DNA from: Dioscorea cayenensis subsp. rotundata
Taxonomy: Eukaryota; Streptophyta; Magnoliopsida; Dioscoreales; Dioscoreaceae
Reading direction: 5' to 3'
DNA: 64,000 nt
Assembly (NCBI RefSeq): GCF_009730915.1
Contig: NC_052497.1
Span: forward strand, 57,369-121,368
Below the pieces are notes generated by a model that was not told the DNA's origin, ran no database searches, and was given only the letters and a program-made list of their open reading frames with translations. Below are positions 36,715 through 49,849 of this stretch, piece after piece. Position 1 is the stretch's first letter. Each line of letters begins with the position of its first letter. The translations under genes and the position numbers were made by a program.

Positions 36715-37269
36715 TAGGGGTGGCAATAGTCTATCTGGACCCGTGCAGGTGATTCTCGGCTCGGAATAAAAAGGGTTTGGGACATAAGTTTCTAGTCCGA
36801 GACAGTCCGAATACGATTTGACTTAGTTGTCATCGATTTAAATCGACTGGCCCGATAGACGTGAAAATTGCAGACAATCCCGGCCCTTTTACCCCTAAAA
36901 ATTTTTAAAAGTTCTTACAATCTTGGACCATTTGTTATAAAGCACAATTTTCTAAAAACTTCAAACATATGTCTGTTAAGACTTAAGTATGATTTGAGTT
37001 GAGTTTTCGAATTATCGACTGTCTTTTTCGTTTAATGTGAATTAAATTATTTTTATATAATTTAATATTTTAGTGAACTTAAAAATAGCTTTATAAAAAT
37101 TTAGACAAATTTAAACATCAGCACAATCCCGATGCTTAAAATAAACCGTTTTGAACATAGTTAAGTATATATCCAAAATTTTTAAAATCGACCCTAACAT
37201 AGTTTTTCTATTTATATTAATAGTTATCTCGAGCCCGATTTTTGTCCAGACCGAGTTTTTACCACCCTA
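36715..37269. mobile_element. hAT-type MITE, 8-bp duplication (second family member)
   Basis: 555 bp, ends TAGGGGTGGCAA and (inverted) TAGGGTGGTAA, flanked by the exact duplication AAATATAC (36707-36714, 37270-37277). GC-richer subterminal parts with CCCGA words and an AT-rich centre, like the element at 19121-19669. No coding capacity. Confidence 0.88.
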
Positions 37270-37277
37270 AAATATAC

Positions 37278-39274
37278 ATTATTAACCCATGCCGCTTCCT
37301 CTCCTCCATAAGAAAGATAGGGATGATAATAAAATAATTTCTTAAAAATTTTTAATAAAGTTAAATAATATACAAAAAGTAAATTATAAAAATAAACCAC
37401 TTGGATTAAAGAAAAAGCATGGTATATATAATTGATAATATCAATAGACATAAAATAACAAAAATAGCTGACATAATCAGTAATTATATAATATAAACAT
37501 AGACATCGTAAATTAAAACTGACAGTAAGCTGCGTTAGAGTGCCTCCAGACAGTAACAACAATGCCAACTAGACTGTGCCAATGTAAGTCTCTTCACAGT
37601 AAGTCCCAGTGTCAATGTGAGATTCCAATATAACAGGGTAAATTTTTCAAATGTGGGTCCTGAATATTAAGAGAATTAGAGGGAAGTTTTGAGTAAACTA
37701 AAAACTTGAGAGGGACCTTAAAAGCAATGTTCGCTTCAGTGATACATAACAAGGTATCTAGAATTTTAGGAAAAGAAGACTAACTGTAGATGACTTCAAT
37801 GTGCCAACTTGAGCTAAGCTTATTCCTGCCAAGTCTCCATCACATGAAAGACTAGAATAATTTAGCAGAGTTAAATAGTTTAGAAGACGACGAACATTAA
37901 ATAATGAGATTTATCTATTATTCAAATTTGAGGCTTGAATTCTTCGAAGAGAATTTCGCAGAAAAAAAAAACCTTATATGATGACAAGTAAAGGATGCTA
38001 TCCAATGACTCATATTCTTCTTTCATTCTCAGCAGAAATTTTCATGATAATTGCAATGCAGAAAAAGACAGTCATGATCAACACTAGCGCAGGAATTTCC
38101 AATATTTGAAAATGCAGTTGTTACTGCCGAATACTTTGGAAAGAAGAAAGCTAAGTGTGTGTAAAATATCAAGTTATTAAGAGATCAATTGACTGGGAAT
38201 TCATTCGAAAGAATTCGACAGCAAAAATAACCAAGCACAGATAGACAAGTCTCAAAATCTAGAAGAGAATACATTCATTATATCTCAGTTTTTGAGGAAT
38301 TTCTTCGGCAATTCAATAAATTAATTAATAAACTTGTAGTAGAGAATAATGCAATACCAAACATTATACTAAATGGTTTAGGTCGATAATGATATGTAAG
38401 TAAACTATTAATTTAAATCTAAAAAATGATTTTCTTTCAAGAATTCGAGTCATTCCTTTGGCATTAGTCACAATCAAAAGGAGCTCAATGAGTTCATTGG
38501 TGACAAGTAGAAGAGAATAATCCAATACTGAAATTATATTAAATGACTAACAATGATATGTTAGTAAACTATTTATATCACAAGATTGATTTTATTTAAG
38601 AATTCAAGTGGAGAGTAAACAAAGTGCAGTTCACCTACCATCTATCAGTCATGATATCTTTGAAAACATGGAAATGTTCAACACATGCCCTCTTTTAATA
38701 ATGGTTTTGTTATCTTTGGAAACTCATCAGATTTCATTATACATGCCTCACTTTTGAATGTTTGAACAACTTCCTTTTTCTAAGTGTTAGATTTGAGCAT
38801 ATAGTCAAACAATAGTATAGAAAGAATCCTTATTTCCTAAAAAGACTCCCAACTCCCAAAGTCTCTCCCAAAGACTTCACTTTTCCCAAAATAAGCTGAC
38901 TTTCTTCCCAATTTTGTGGCAGATATGCAAAAACATCTCATCAAATTTCAGTTATTCAAAAGATGAAAAGATATTGCATCCAAAAATCAAACAAATAAGC
39001 ATGAATTCAATGCAAAAGATCAGCTTACCAGGAAATGAAGTAGATGTTGAAACCGAGAATAGCTGCATGGCATGCAGATTTCTTGAAGATAGAAGAGATT
39101 AGATCAGGCATGAAAAAATGTTGATCGAAATCTTAAAGCAACGAAGACGAAGATTGAAATTTGGAACTTGAAACTTACAATACAGACCATTTCTTTTTGT
39201 CAGAGGAAATCAGAAAACAACCGACATTGTACAATGTGGATCAGTCTCATTACATACTTCTTCAAGAAACCGAT
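37278..39274. other. Downstream spacer of the receptor kinase gene
   Basis: AT-rich. A GAATTC-bearing stretch (about 38200, 38440 and 38600, with words like TTTATTTAAGAATTCAAGT and ATAATGCAATACCAAACATTATACTAAATG) is loosely repeated, suggesting small diverged duplications. The part next to 39274 is probably the 3' UTR. No other gene is supported. Confidence 0.45.
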
Positions 39275-42200
39275 TCAGCACTGATGACTCACAAAAAGGT
39301 CAGTGATGCTCATTTGATCGTCCTTTCCATATCTAGCAACACTGGATCTCAAGTCTGTTAGCTGTGCAACAACACTCCTCATCGAAGGCCTGTCACCGCC
39401 TCACTGGCTGTACATTGTAAGGCCAACTTGAGTACTGTCCTCATTTCCAACTCTACAGAACCGATAATTTCATGCCTGATACTTGGATCAATAATAATAT
39501 TAACATCATCAGTACCATTCAAAGTTGAAAGTGCCCAATTTACAATGTTCATGTTATCCGGAAAAGATAGATCCAAAGCCATCTTCCTTGTTATCAATTC
39601 AAGTAGAACCACCCCATAGCTATACATGTCGGACTCCTTGTTTCTTCTAGTTGTAAATGCAGTTTCTGACAGAAGAGAATCAAAACAAGTCATCAACAAG
39701 TTATGAGTTTGCATTCTGTTTTCTGAAACAATTGTTAATGATAAAAGTATGAAAAATATGAAGAATATAAGTCATACCAGGTGACATATAGCCAATGGTG
39801 CCCATGATTGCCGAGGACTGAGGAGATGCTGAAATTTGATCCATGAGCTTGGCAATCCGAAATCAGAGATATGAGGGTTCCATGTTAGAGTCTAAAAGAA
39901 TGTTCTTCGGTTTGATGTCACGGTGAATAATAGCGGGTTGCAGTCATCGTGGAGATAGGGCAAGGCCTTGAGCAATTCCAAGAGCTATCTTGTAGCGCGA
40001 TTCCATTCCAAAAACTGGCGGAGGCTTTATCTCATGTAAAACATCATGAAGACTTCCATTTTCCATATATTCGTAGAGAATCAATCCATAGTCATTTTTC
40101 AGCCAAAAGTCCACCAATCTCACAAGATTTCTATGCCTGATCTTACCAACTGTTTGGATTTCTCTGACCATGCTCACATTGGATCCTTTCTGAGTAGAGA
40201 AAACAAGTTTCTTCACAGCATAGACTTCATTCGGACTCAGCAAAGCTTTGTAAACAGTTCCATGAGCTCCATTTCCCAAAATGTACTTCTCATTCAAATT
40301 TTCAGTGGCTTCAATTACTTTGTTCAGGAGGAAAGATGATCCTTCATGTAACGATGGCCTTCCCTCAGTAACTCTCCTACGTCCAAGGAGAATACAACCA
40401 CATCCAAGGAACAGTAACATGCAGAAAAAGAACGAACCAAGACTAATCAGCACAATGGCAATCGTACTGAGATCTTTTTCTTATCCTGCTTCCACCACAT
40501 AAGTGTAAGACTGCTATTCTTCAAGCAAGAAAAATTCACCTTCGGACAACAAAGGCCTGCATTGCCCGTGAAATGAGCTTGGAAAGGAAACCAACAAGTT
40601 TAACAAATTTTTCGGCAAAAGAACCAGTGAACTGATTATATGAAACATTCACCTGGAGCAATGAACTAAGATCACGCAATGAAGTTAGTTCTCCGGTCAG
40701 ATTATTGTTAGAGACATCAAGAGTCTGTAGTCTATTCAGATTTGCAAACTCTGAAGGAATCTGGCCCAGTTAGTCCGTTACTGCTAAGGTTTAAAAGCTA
40801 TTTGAAGACTGCTTACTCTGCCCAATGATGAAGGAATCATGCACGCGAGTTATTAGCACCAAGCTGCACTCGAGCAACATCTCAAATCCTGACAAGAAAT
40901 CTGGGATCCCGCCACTGAATTGATTGCCTTGTAGCATCAGTTGAGACAGAAGCAACAAGTTTTTCAGGCTCAATGGAACTGTTCCATTGAAAGAATTAAA
41001 GCTCAAATTCAGTATATCTAACTTACTGCATTGAGAAATTTGTGAAGGCAACTGACCATATAATCTGTTACTCGATAAATCTAAAAACATGCAAATTAAC
41101 TAGCTTTTCCAATTTCTTGAGGAACCCGAGCCTTTGATCTTGTTGCTTGATAAGTTTATCATAGTGACATTAACACAATTACCCACACTTGGAGGTAATG
41201 GCCCATTCAAATTATTCTCCCTCAAATCCATGTACAACAGGCTTGAATCCTCAGCAAAATCAGGTAGAGAACCACTGAGCTTGTTATTCCTAAGAATCAG
41301 CCTCCTCAGACTTGAACAGTTCCCGACATCGGCAGGCACATTACCTTCGAGTAAATTATAACCCAAGTTCAAAACCTCCAATTGTTTCCCATGACAGATA
41401 TTTGGTGGGATGCCTCCAACAAAATTATTATTAGTGAAGTCAATTTGCACTAAACTACTGTTGATCCCCAACCCTTGAGGTATGACACCACTAAACCGGT
41501 TATTGAAAAGAGTGACATTCTTAAGGTTTCTAAGTTCAGTCATCACTGGAGACAAAAGCCCAGAGAGAGAGTTGTTGTAAACAAGAACCTCTTCGAGGCT
41601 CTTGATCCTCCAAATCTCAACCGGAAACTCACCGGTGAAGTAGTTTGTAAACAGACGGAGAGTTTTGAGATTAGACAGCTGACCCAATTCTCTTGGAATA
41701 ATGCCTTCAAGCTGGTTCTCATATGCCTGAAAATCATACAGTGATCGACAATTCCCCTATATCCCGAGGAATCGGCCCCTGACAGAGAGTTCTGAGAGAT
41801 ATAGTATCTCAAGTGTTTTCTAGCAAACTGATGGAAGGCGGTATCAGGCCAGACAACCGATTGCCCTACAACAGCAAACACTGTCAAATTACTGCAATTT
41901 CCCAGCCATGCCGGGATCTCACCTTGAAACGATTGAACGATATGAACATTTGCAGCTGCCCGCAAGCTGCTTGAACTGAGAGGAATCCTTCCCTGAAAAA
42001 TCATTAGTATTAGCATCGACATAACTGAGCCCTTTTTATGTTATTCAAGGTCTCAGGAAGAGCTCCGGTGAGCTGATTGTCCAACAGGGATAGCTCCCTC
42101 TAATTTAGTACAATTCCGATTGAATCTGGTACATTGCCTGACAGCTGATTTTCAGATAACCAAAGGTATTTGGAGACTGGACAACTTTCCTATGCTGGCG

Positions 42201-42732
42201 GGGATCGGCCCGGTGAGTTTGTTCTGGTTCAGATAAACTGTCTCCAAATGCCCATTCTGAAACAAGGAAGCCGGAATCATTCCACTGAGTGCATTGGTGA
42301 AGAGGGAGAGGAAGGACAGTCTCTTGAAGTTTAGCACATTCGGTATGTCCCCGGTGAGGAAGTTGTTTGAAAAGTCCAAATATTCAAGGTGAGTACACTA
42401 CCCAACTCCGACGGTATCGATCCAGCAATTTCAGTTGCTTGCTAAGATCAACAGTCTGAGGTGCCTCAGCAAGCCAATCTCCGGCCCCAGTTTACCGGAG
42501 ACTCCTTGCTGAGAGAGGTTAAAAAGAGACCACATTGAAGTGCAAATCACACTCAACTCCCAACCCAATCACATGGATTAGGATCAGATGAGTTCCAAGA
42601 TGATTTAATGGAGGATGGCAACACCAAGTTCTTTGACAGAGCAAGCAAAGCTTGCCCATCAGGACACAAACCAAATGAAATTGGTATTGAGAACAGGAAC
42701 AATGAGAAGCAATAAAACAGATCTGATCCCAT
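39275..42732 (-). pseudogene. LRR receptor kinase, LRR-XI / PEPR-like, many frame breaks
   Basis: Predicted layout: signal peptide (MGSDLFYCFSLFLFSIPISF from 42732; an upstream ATG at 42828 is also in frame), LRRNT with SWNSSDPNPCDWVG, a long LRR array (42379 to about 40560), TM around 40450-40395, then a kinase: P-loop GNGAHGTVYK (about 40276), AVKK, HRDIKPKN at 39925-39902, SDFG-like, ESDMYSYGVVLLELIT, end at TGA 39277-39275. One 112-bp intron (39777-39666) splits a Glu codon in ...GYMSP-E-TAFTT, a usual LRR-XI site. Words such as FLLNKVIEATENLNEKYILG and YMENGSLHDVLHEI match PEPR1/2, the receptors of Pep danger peptides. At least ten single-base indels (for example near 42567, 42541, 39968, 39933, 39890, 39878, 39395) break the frame. 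About 1100 aa if continuous, as in PEPRs. Confidence 0.85.
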
Positions 42733-45093
42733 TCCAAACACAGCTTCAATGTACAGTAAAATCCCTAAGCTACTCCCTGTCATTTCAATCCATATCCAAG
42801 AATCAGCAACAATGTCAAAGGCAGACAAATTTTCTCAATTCCATCAATAAACATGAAAAAGGTAACAGTTTTACAAACAAATACAGACAGTAATACAAAA
42901 ACTAAGCTAGTACAAAGCATGATAAACAGAACACAATGAAAAAGAAGCAGAAGAAAACATCACAAAACTCAAGATCAAAGTGAAAGCAAAAAAGAAAAGA
43001 AAACCAAGTACCTTAGTAGGAATTCTTCATCTCTCAAATGGTTGGAGAACAAGAAGGAAAGGAAGCATTCCACTTTAGCATAACTAGTATGTCTACATAT
43101 ATATATATATATATATATTAGTTTTACTTTTGAGTTTTTTATTCATCTTTGAATGTTTTTGTGCTAAGTGCACTCAGCACCATATTTTTTTGTTTGTTGT
43201 TGTTGTTGTGCAAAGGCATGTGTTCATATTGAAATTAAATATATAATAAGAAAACCAGTAATAATATCAATATTATTTCAAGAACATTCTTTTTGAGATG
43301 CATTTTAAAGAAGTGGTGAGATGTTTGGATTATTTTTTTTCCCTTTTTTTAAAATATTTATTTAGTGTAAACGTGTCAGAAGACTCATGACACCTGGTTA
43401 CTGAATTAGACATGGACCACATAACAGTTCAAAGCTCTCTGGTTTTTGTTGGTATTATTTTTATACAAATTTTTGGCATGAATCACTCCAGATTGTCTTT
43501 CAACTTAAGAAACCAAAATATTCAGTAACAATGCAAGCAAAATCAATCAACAAAAAATCAATCAAATTATCACAACAAGCATCAAAAGCATCAACAAATT
43601 AGCATGCCAAGTCCACAAAACTATGTATACATTTCAATGACAAGGGAGAAATGATGTTTTGAAAAGTCAAATAATTAGTCCTTTGAAGGTCAATGAACAG
43701 AATCAAACCACAAGAAGGCATGCAAAGACAAAGTCTTACATGAATCCATGAAAAAGAATAAAAGAGCATGAGTTCACACTGTTGGTTGACATGGAGAAAA
43801 AGATTATATATATATATATATATATAAAAACCGCTAACACACAAATACAAAGATTTTTAGTCAAAATTGAGGAGCACTCATCACTCATCGACTATCAGAC
43901 ATAGTTTTGGAGTTCCACAGTATGTCCGGTGGAGGGACTCGAGGGATGTACCTTTGATATGTGGTGGTCGTGATGCACATATCGGGTGAGCGTAATCGGG
44001 TGGGAGGAAAGTGTCTGAGCACGTATGTTGCTCGTTACTGCTTTTATGGCCGTCATGCTTTCACTTCGCTGGTCTTTGGTTTGTAGCTCTCGCTCTTGCC
44101 TGTACTGATCGATGTATTGCCGGATATTTACGTAGTTTATCCACCTTTATATTTGTTTCAATCGTTTCATATCACAATCAATGTGAATGTGATGGTGGAT
44201 GTAAAAGTGGTGAAGAGTCTCATGCTTTTATTATTTTTTTGGTGAAAGAGCTTTTCAAACTAAATTTGTCTCTGAAAATTCTTCTGCTTGCAATAAATGG
44301 AATGGAAAGATGAATTTTGCTTGTCAATAGATGGGGTAAAGTTGCTGACAGTTAATGCTGCCATCAACTTGGCTGTAGTTGACAATAATATTTTTGCATG
44401 AAAAAGTTAACGTCTTTCATAATACCTGTTTAACTCTTTTAAATAATAATTATATAATATTTAATATAATTAAAATTTGTTTTTCATGTATTTTGATTAA
44501 TTGCTTTTTTTATTATATTATATATATCTATCAATTAGACTATATATTATAATAAATAAAACATGATTGTGAATTAAAAATAGCAAAATTAAAATTTAAT
44601 TTAATTTCAACAAGTTAATTTTTGAAATATAGTTTTCTAAAACTAAAAAGAAGAAAAAACTAAGTTTAAAAAAACTCATCACCATAAAATTTTTCAAAGT
44701 TTACAAAACCAAAATAGTCTATACAAAACAAAAAAGTCACCTCTATTTCGGTATAATGTAATTTTAGTTCTTGAATAATAATCATTTACTCATTTTAGCT
44801 AGTAAATTACAAAATTAAATCACTTCAATTTTTTTCATTTAAGAAAAACATATATATTTTTATATCATTGAGCTTTGATAACAAATAATCATAGTCACTC
44901 CCGCAATAGAAAAATTGATAACAAATAATTTTAGAGCCACTCCAGCCATTGGAAAATTGGCATTTCATATTTCTTTTTAGTCAGAGATTAAAGATTTAGA
45001 TATAAGATTACTGCACATTTCCCAAAAATAAATATTGTAATTATAAAAAATACTTTAAAATTATAAAAATTTATTATGCCTAAAAACGTTGCG
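42733..45093. other. Upstream region of the kinase; microsatellites, LINE-tail relic
   Basis: (AT)n runs at about 43097-43120 and 43805-43826. Positions about 44000-44160 (CTCTCGCTCTTGCC, then GTTTATCCACCTTTATATTT) resemble the 3' end of the LINEs in this window and may be a tail relic on the + strand; the 100-codon open frame over it looks accidental. The rest is AT-rich with no gene. Confidence 0.4.
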
Positions 45094-45800
45094 ATTTTTT
45101 TTTTTTAAGGTGAATAAATCACATTCATTACTCAAAATAAACGATAGAACAACCGGCAACAAGGGCAAATAAGACTAACAACCCACCCACAAGCAGTTGA
45201 CTCAAAAAAAAACAATTACAACAAACCACAACATGCCCACTCGAGCGGCCAACAAAACTCTGAAAAAATCTAGCCCATCTCTTGATTGAAAACCCCATCA
45301 CCAAGAGCAACTCCAACAGGGACTCTATCGAGCGAAACCCTGGTGACATGAGAACACTATAGCACTGACATGTAAGCGATGAAGTATGCTCCTCAAGCTT
45401 TTTGCTCGACGAGCAACAGTGGAAAGAACCAAGAAATCAGGACATGCGCAATTTTAAAAATAATGAGAGTGCGAAGACATAGAAGTAGTTAAAAATGCAA
45501 TCGTTCCTGCACTGTCCAGACATTCTACACAACAATTTTTGATGACAAAGCCACCAAGAAAAAGCTATGGGAAGGGACGAAGTCCGACCCAGTGAGACCC
45601 TCCAAAACATCCGCCATCCACCAAGAAAGTATAGAAGGATTTGACTGAGAAAATCCCATTAACAGTGAGGTTCCACCGTTTTTTATCACCCTCCGGATCG
45701 CCGGCACGTGATTAAATGACAGCAACACCCTTCTCACTTTCGGCTCCTCCCTAAACGATATCTGGTTCAACCAAAAAACAAGCTCACTAAAGTTGCGAAT
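45094..45800 (-). mobile_element. LINE-F, short 5'-truncated minus-strand copy
   Basis: Starts on the + strand with a T run at 45096-45108 followed by AAGGTGAATAAATCACATTC, that is, a minus-strand 3' end GTGATTTATTCACCTT plus poly(A). The minus frames (45770-45525 and an ORF reading QCRNDCIFNYFYVFALSLF near 45490-45520) fit the region after zf-RVT in plant LINEs. The 5' border is approximate and no duplication was resolved. Confidence 0.6.
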
Positions 45801-48179
45801 TTTTCAAATACCAAACAATCTACGAAATTTTAAGTAATTTCTTTCTTGTGCAATATACTCCTTCCATTCCTTTTTATCTATCGTGAATAACTGAATTTCA
45901 CATACCAAGAAAGTTGATTATCTCACATAATTTAATAAAAAAATTAGTTATCTTTCCAAAATTATTCTTAATTTATATCTTCACATTTCTCTCTCATATT
46001 AAATTTCAATAAGATAATTAAATAGAGTGTTAGAGTAATTTTGGAAAAAAATAATAATAATAATAAATGCTTCTTGATGTTTAAAAATGACGGATAAAAG
46101 GACAGGGGTTTATGACATATAAAAAGAACGGAGGGCTTAGCTGTTAGTTCATCAATAATTTCAAAAATTACAAATAATTTTAAAAAAGTTAATGTAGTTT
46201 CAGAAAGTTAGAAAAATTTTAATGTAAATTATAGACCAAGGATTCAAAAAAAGATAATTGCAAATAAGGGAAACTATAGGATGGCTTAATTATATAAATT
46301 AAATTTACAAGAAACTAATATATGTGATTTATTTAATTTTTTATAAAAAAATAAAATAACAAAAATCCACTGACTAATAAATATTCTAGAACAATTCATA
46401 GCAAGGCTGAGATAAAAGGAGCCCAAGAACGTTTGGTTGGATCTTTCACTTATGGACTATAAATGAGGCCCATGTCATAATCAAGCTTTCTTTCTCTTTT
46501 TTCTTTGTCTAGCTTTTTATATTTCAAATTTTTGTATAAATCAAACCAATTCATAATATTAATATTTTTTATAAGTTTTATAATTATTATTTTCTATTCT
46601 CCTCCTATAGCTCATGTCATTCTATATAAAGTTTTCATTCAAAAAATAGTTTTCACAACCTCAAGGGAAAACCTCTAACTCTTTTTTTCTTTTTTTGACC
46701 GTATAAATTTTTTTTTTAAAGAAAATCACATCTCATAAACTTTTGTAATGTAGCCAAAGAACATAAAACAATATTTAATTTAATTCATTTTAATTAAAAG
46801 GCCGAACACCATAAAAACATTAGCATGGAAAAGACATAAAATTTTTTATTTCAAAATTTTATTTAAATTTGTTTTAAAAAATAAAGTTTTTTGCGTGGAA
46901 GACATTATCTGTTAAGTGAAAACAATGGGTTGAAAATACATAGTTTTGGTTTTAAGAAATTAATAAATAATAGCTGAGATCATTTCGTAAGATTTGGAAT
47001 GTTGAAAAAAGTTGAGAAAAGATGTTAAAATTGATCATTTTGTCCAAAAAGGCACTTTAATTAATTTTTTATTTTTATTAAGTGTGAATTAGTGGAAAAC
47101 TGAGCTAATTAAATGCTGATATAAAGCAAGTTGTGAAAAAGTTTTTTGTACTCTTCTAACCTTTTGATTACTAGTCAAAAAGTACTAATAAATTGATTGA
47201 AAAGAATTTTTTAATGTGATAATGTTTTTTTCATGAACTTTGATCATTTTAATCAAAAGCTCCTTTTTTTCCCATTTCTACTAAAAACTTTTTCCGTATA
47301 AATTAGTACAAGCATAATTCAAACCCCATCTCTATTATTGCTTTTGACCAATAAATGAATTAAAATTTTAATTATAAATATACATTTAATAGTAAGATAT
47401 CATTAAAATTTTGAAAAAATAGATTTAACAATATTTCAGACAATAAACTACCACGGATTGAAAATTAAATGAAATAAATAAATAAATGCATTTTGTTATA
47501 TGTTTAAAATAACATACTCCATATTGATTAAGATTTTTATTTGAATATATATACACATTGTCATCTTTAGTTTATAAAATAGAATAAGAACAAGTAGATA
47601 ATGATTTGATGACAAATAACCTAACTATATGACTTGATTTAAAGTTAGGCCAAATTCCACGGTAAAATTAATCCTAGTGCTAAGATGTAGAAGATCATTA
47701 ATTAACCTAGTGATGCTCTCTAATCCACTTCTTAAACCTAAACAAAAACCTAATCCATAGAATTAGTGCTATATGCTTTTTATAAAATAATAATAATGAT
47801 AATTTTTAATATAGGAGAATGACTCTAGAAGGAAACCTTTTTATACCCAATTGATTCTCCAAAAATGGAAATATAAGAATGGAAACATAAAATAATATTT
47901 TCAAAATATTATAGTCTTCATAATGGACACATACATCAAGAGAGATGTGGTGAGCAACTTGTCCAATGTAATGTTTTGGTCACTAGAGATTCCAACCAAG
48001 TAATATTTGTTCCCTAATCCCTTTCAAAAACCTCATTAATTAGTGATTAAACTAATTACTAAAGCTTCTTAGCTACTTGTTCTCTCTAATCCAAACATCT
48101 AATTAGGAATCCACCTACTATAAAAATAAAAAATAAAAAATAAAACTAATGATAATTGTTGCTCATGAATCCATGATGA
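45801..48179. other. AT-rich spacer, no gene seen
   Basis: No recognised coding, RNA or element signal. It contains many A/T homopolymers and short simple repeats, such as an (ATA)n run near 46045. Confidence 0.5.
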
Positions 48180-48190
48180 TGCCATGTTAT

Positions 48191-48703
48191 GAATAAAAGT
48201 GGATAAACCACCGATTTATTAAAAGGAACAAAAATTACAAAGTGCTAAACCTCCTCACCAGGCTTAGGAAAAAGCACAGAGGAGAAAGCAAAGAGGCAGA
48301 AAGTAGAGGGAAGTCTAATCAGCGAAGACGCCAGCTCCGAGCATCTCGAGCCCTCATTAGGAGAAGTAGTAGAAGTAACTATGCCGGAGAGATGTCGCTG
48401 TCTCAGGATCGCTCAAGAGGGATTTGAGGCTCTAGCTAAAAAGTTGAGTGAGAGCTTGATTGATTGTGAAGCTTCATTGAGGCTTTGTTGATGTCTCGCT
48501 GTCACCGCTGAGTAACCGGAGCGAAGCATGTTAGCGCTTTTATAAATAATATTGAGATGCGAAGATGCAGTCAATTGAAATATGTGAATATTTCTTTCAA
48601 GCCAGATATTCCACAGGATTGCACGGGACGTGAGGTCCCAGAGGATTCGGTGCTGAGGGGCTAAGGATGGTATCCAAATGGTCCACAGTGAGAGAATTGT
48701 CTG
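48191..48703 (-). mobile_element. LINE-G, 513-bp 5'-truncated copy with target-site duplication
   Basis: The minus-strand frame 48709-48413 contains LWTIWIPSLAPQHRILWD and RAILWNIWLERNIHIFQL, the stretch after the zf-RVT motif in plant LINEs. The element ends GGTTTATCCACTTTTATTC on the minus strand. The 11 bases TGCCATGTTAT occur on both sides (48180-48190 and 48704-48714), an exact target-site duplication. Only the last part of ORF2 and the 3' UTR were inserted. Confidence 0.85.
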
Positions 48704-48714
48704 TGCCATGTTAT

Positions 48715-49849
48715 TTAAGTAGAGGGTTTAGTGATGACAAAAATAATAAATTACTTGGTAATGATAATTATTTTATTATTATATCATCAAGTTGTTGCTA
48801 GTGCATTCTTTTTTACTTGTGTGATTTATCAACTTAAGTAAACTCCAATTCACTTGTGAATAATTAAATAAATATTTAACCTTTATTTATTAACTCGATC
48901 GATGGGCCACCTTCTCAGTGTGGATTTTGTAGTCCGAGCTATATATATATACATATATATTTTAACATTTAGTTGGAAGGAATAACAATATTTATAATTA
49001 TTGTTTTCTCCCACCTCGATTTTAATCAAAATTATATATATTAGTAGCTCTAAATGCACTAAATAAACCCAAGTTGAAAAGGTGTACTCCATTACGACAA
49101 TCAAGCATAATCTTAATCTTTTTGGACTCAGCCATCAAACTTGGTGAATGAGGCACAAACTTCGACTTGACTAAAGAGTTGATATCTCTTCCTCTTTGCT
49201 ACTAGGATAAATAATTCACTTACCCTGATTGTTTTCTAGATACCATTAGTGTTGTGAAATGTAGGACCTGGACATAAGCAGATCTGATGAAAAATAAATA
49301 AAGAATAATCGTCGAAAAATAAAGGACACAAAGATATTACTTGAAAAACCCCTAAATAATTAGGGGTAAAAACTGACGGGCAAGGATAGAAGAAATTCAC
49401 TCAAGTGGGAAAAATTTCGTGTTTCACAAACTCTCTCTAATAATAAGGAGAAAACCAAGATCCTCTCTTATACCAGGAGAATAGTACTAACTCTCAAACT
49501 ATTTTCTCTACACTTCTCACCCTTCTCTCTCTCTCTAACTCCTCACTCTCACTCGGTGTCTTAACAAATGTCACTGAGGTTTATATGACTCTTCACCAAA
49601 CAAAACTAGTGCTAGGATCATTTTGATCCAAGGGGCTCATGACGATGCGAGTAGGTGGCACCTACCCCCAAATAATAAAAATATTCCCCCACTAACTCTC
49701 TTCACCTACCACCAAGTCATGACAAAGAAGGAGAAATGACATCCTTGCCCTTCCATGTTGATGAAGAACATAATTGGCATGGGCCAATCAACAATTGGTA
49801 TGGGCCAATCAACAATTAGTACATTTGTTGATTGATATTTAATTTTTTT
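48715..49849. other. Spacer, possibly a solo-LTR relic
   Basis: Positions about 49240-49850 contain words common around plant LTR elements (a tract of short CTCTCT and AAACCCCTAA repeats; a tandem GGCATGGGCCAATCAACAATT / GGTATGGGCCAATCAACAATT pair at 49777-49817). I could not find TG..CA ends with a 5-bp duplication, so this is only a possibility. Confidence 0.25.

Noticed and set aside
37224..37568. 114-codon minus-strand frame, very hydrophobic
   Set aside because: It starts in AT-rich sequence and runs into the hAT MITE end; its composition explains the apparent membrane segments.
44011..44313. 100-codon + strand frame, hydrophobic with Cys
   Set aside because: It lies over sequence like a LINE 3' end and shows no family match, so I did not call it a gene.
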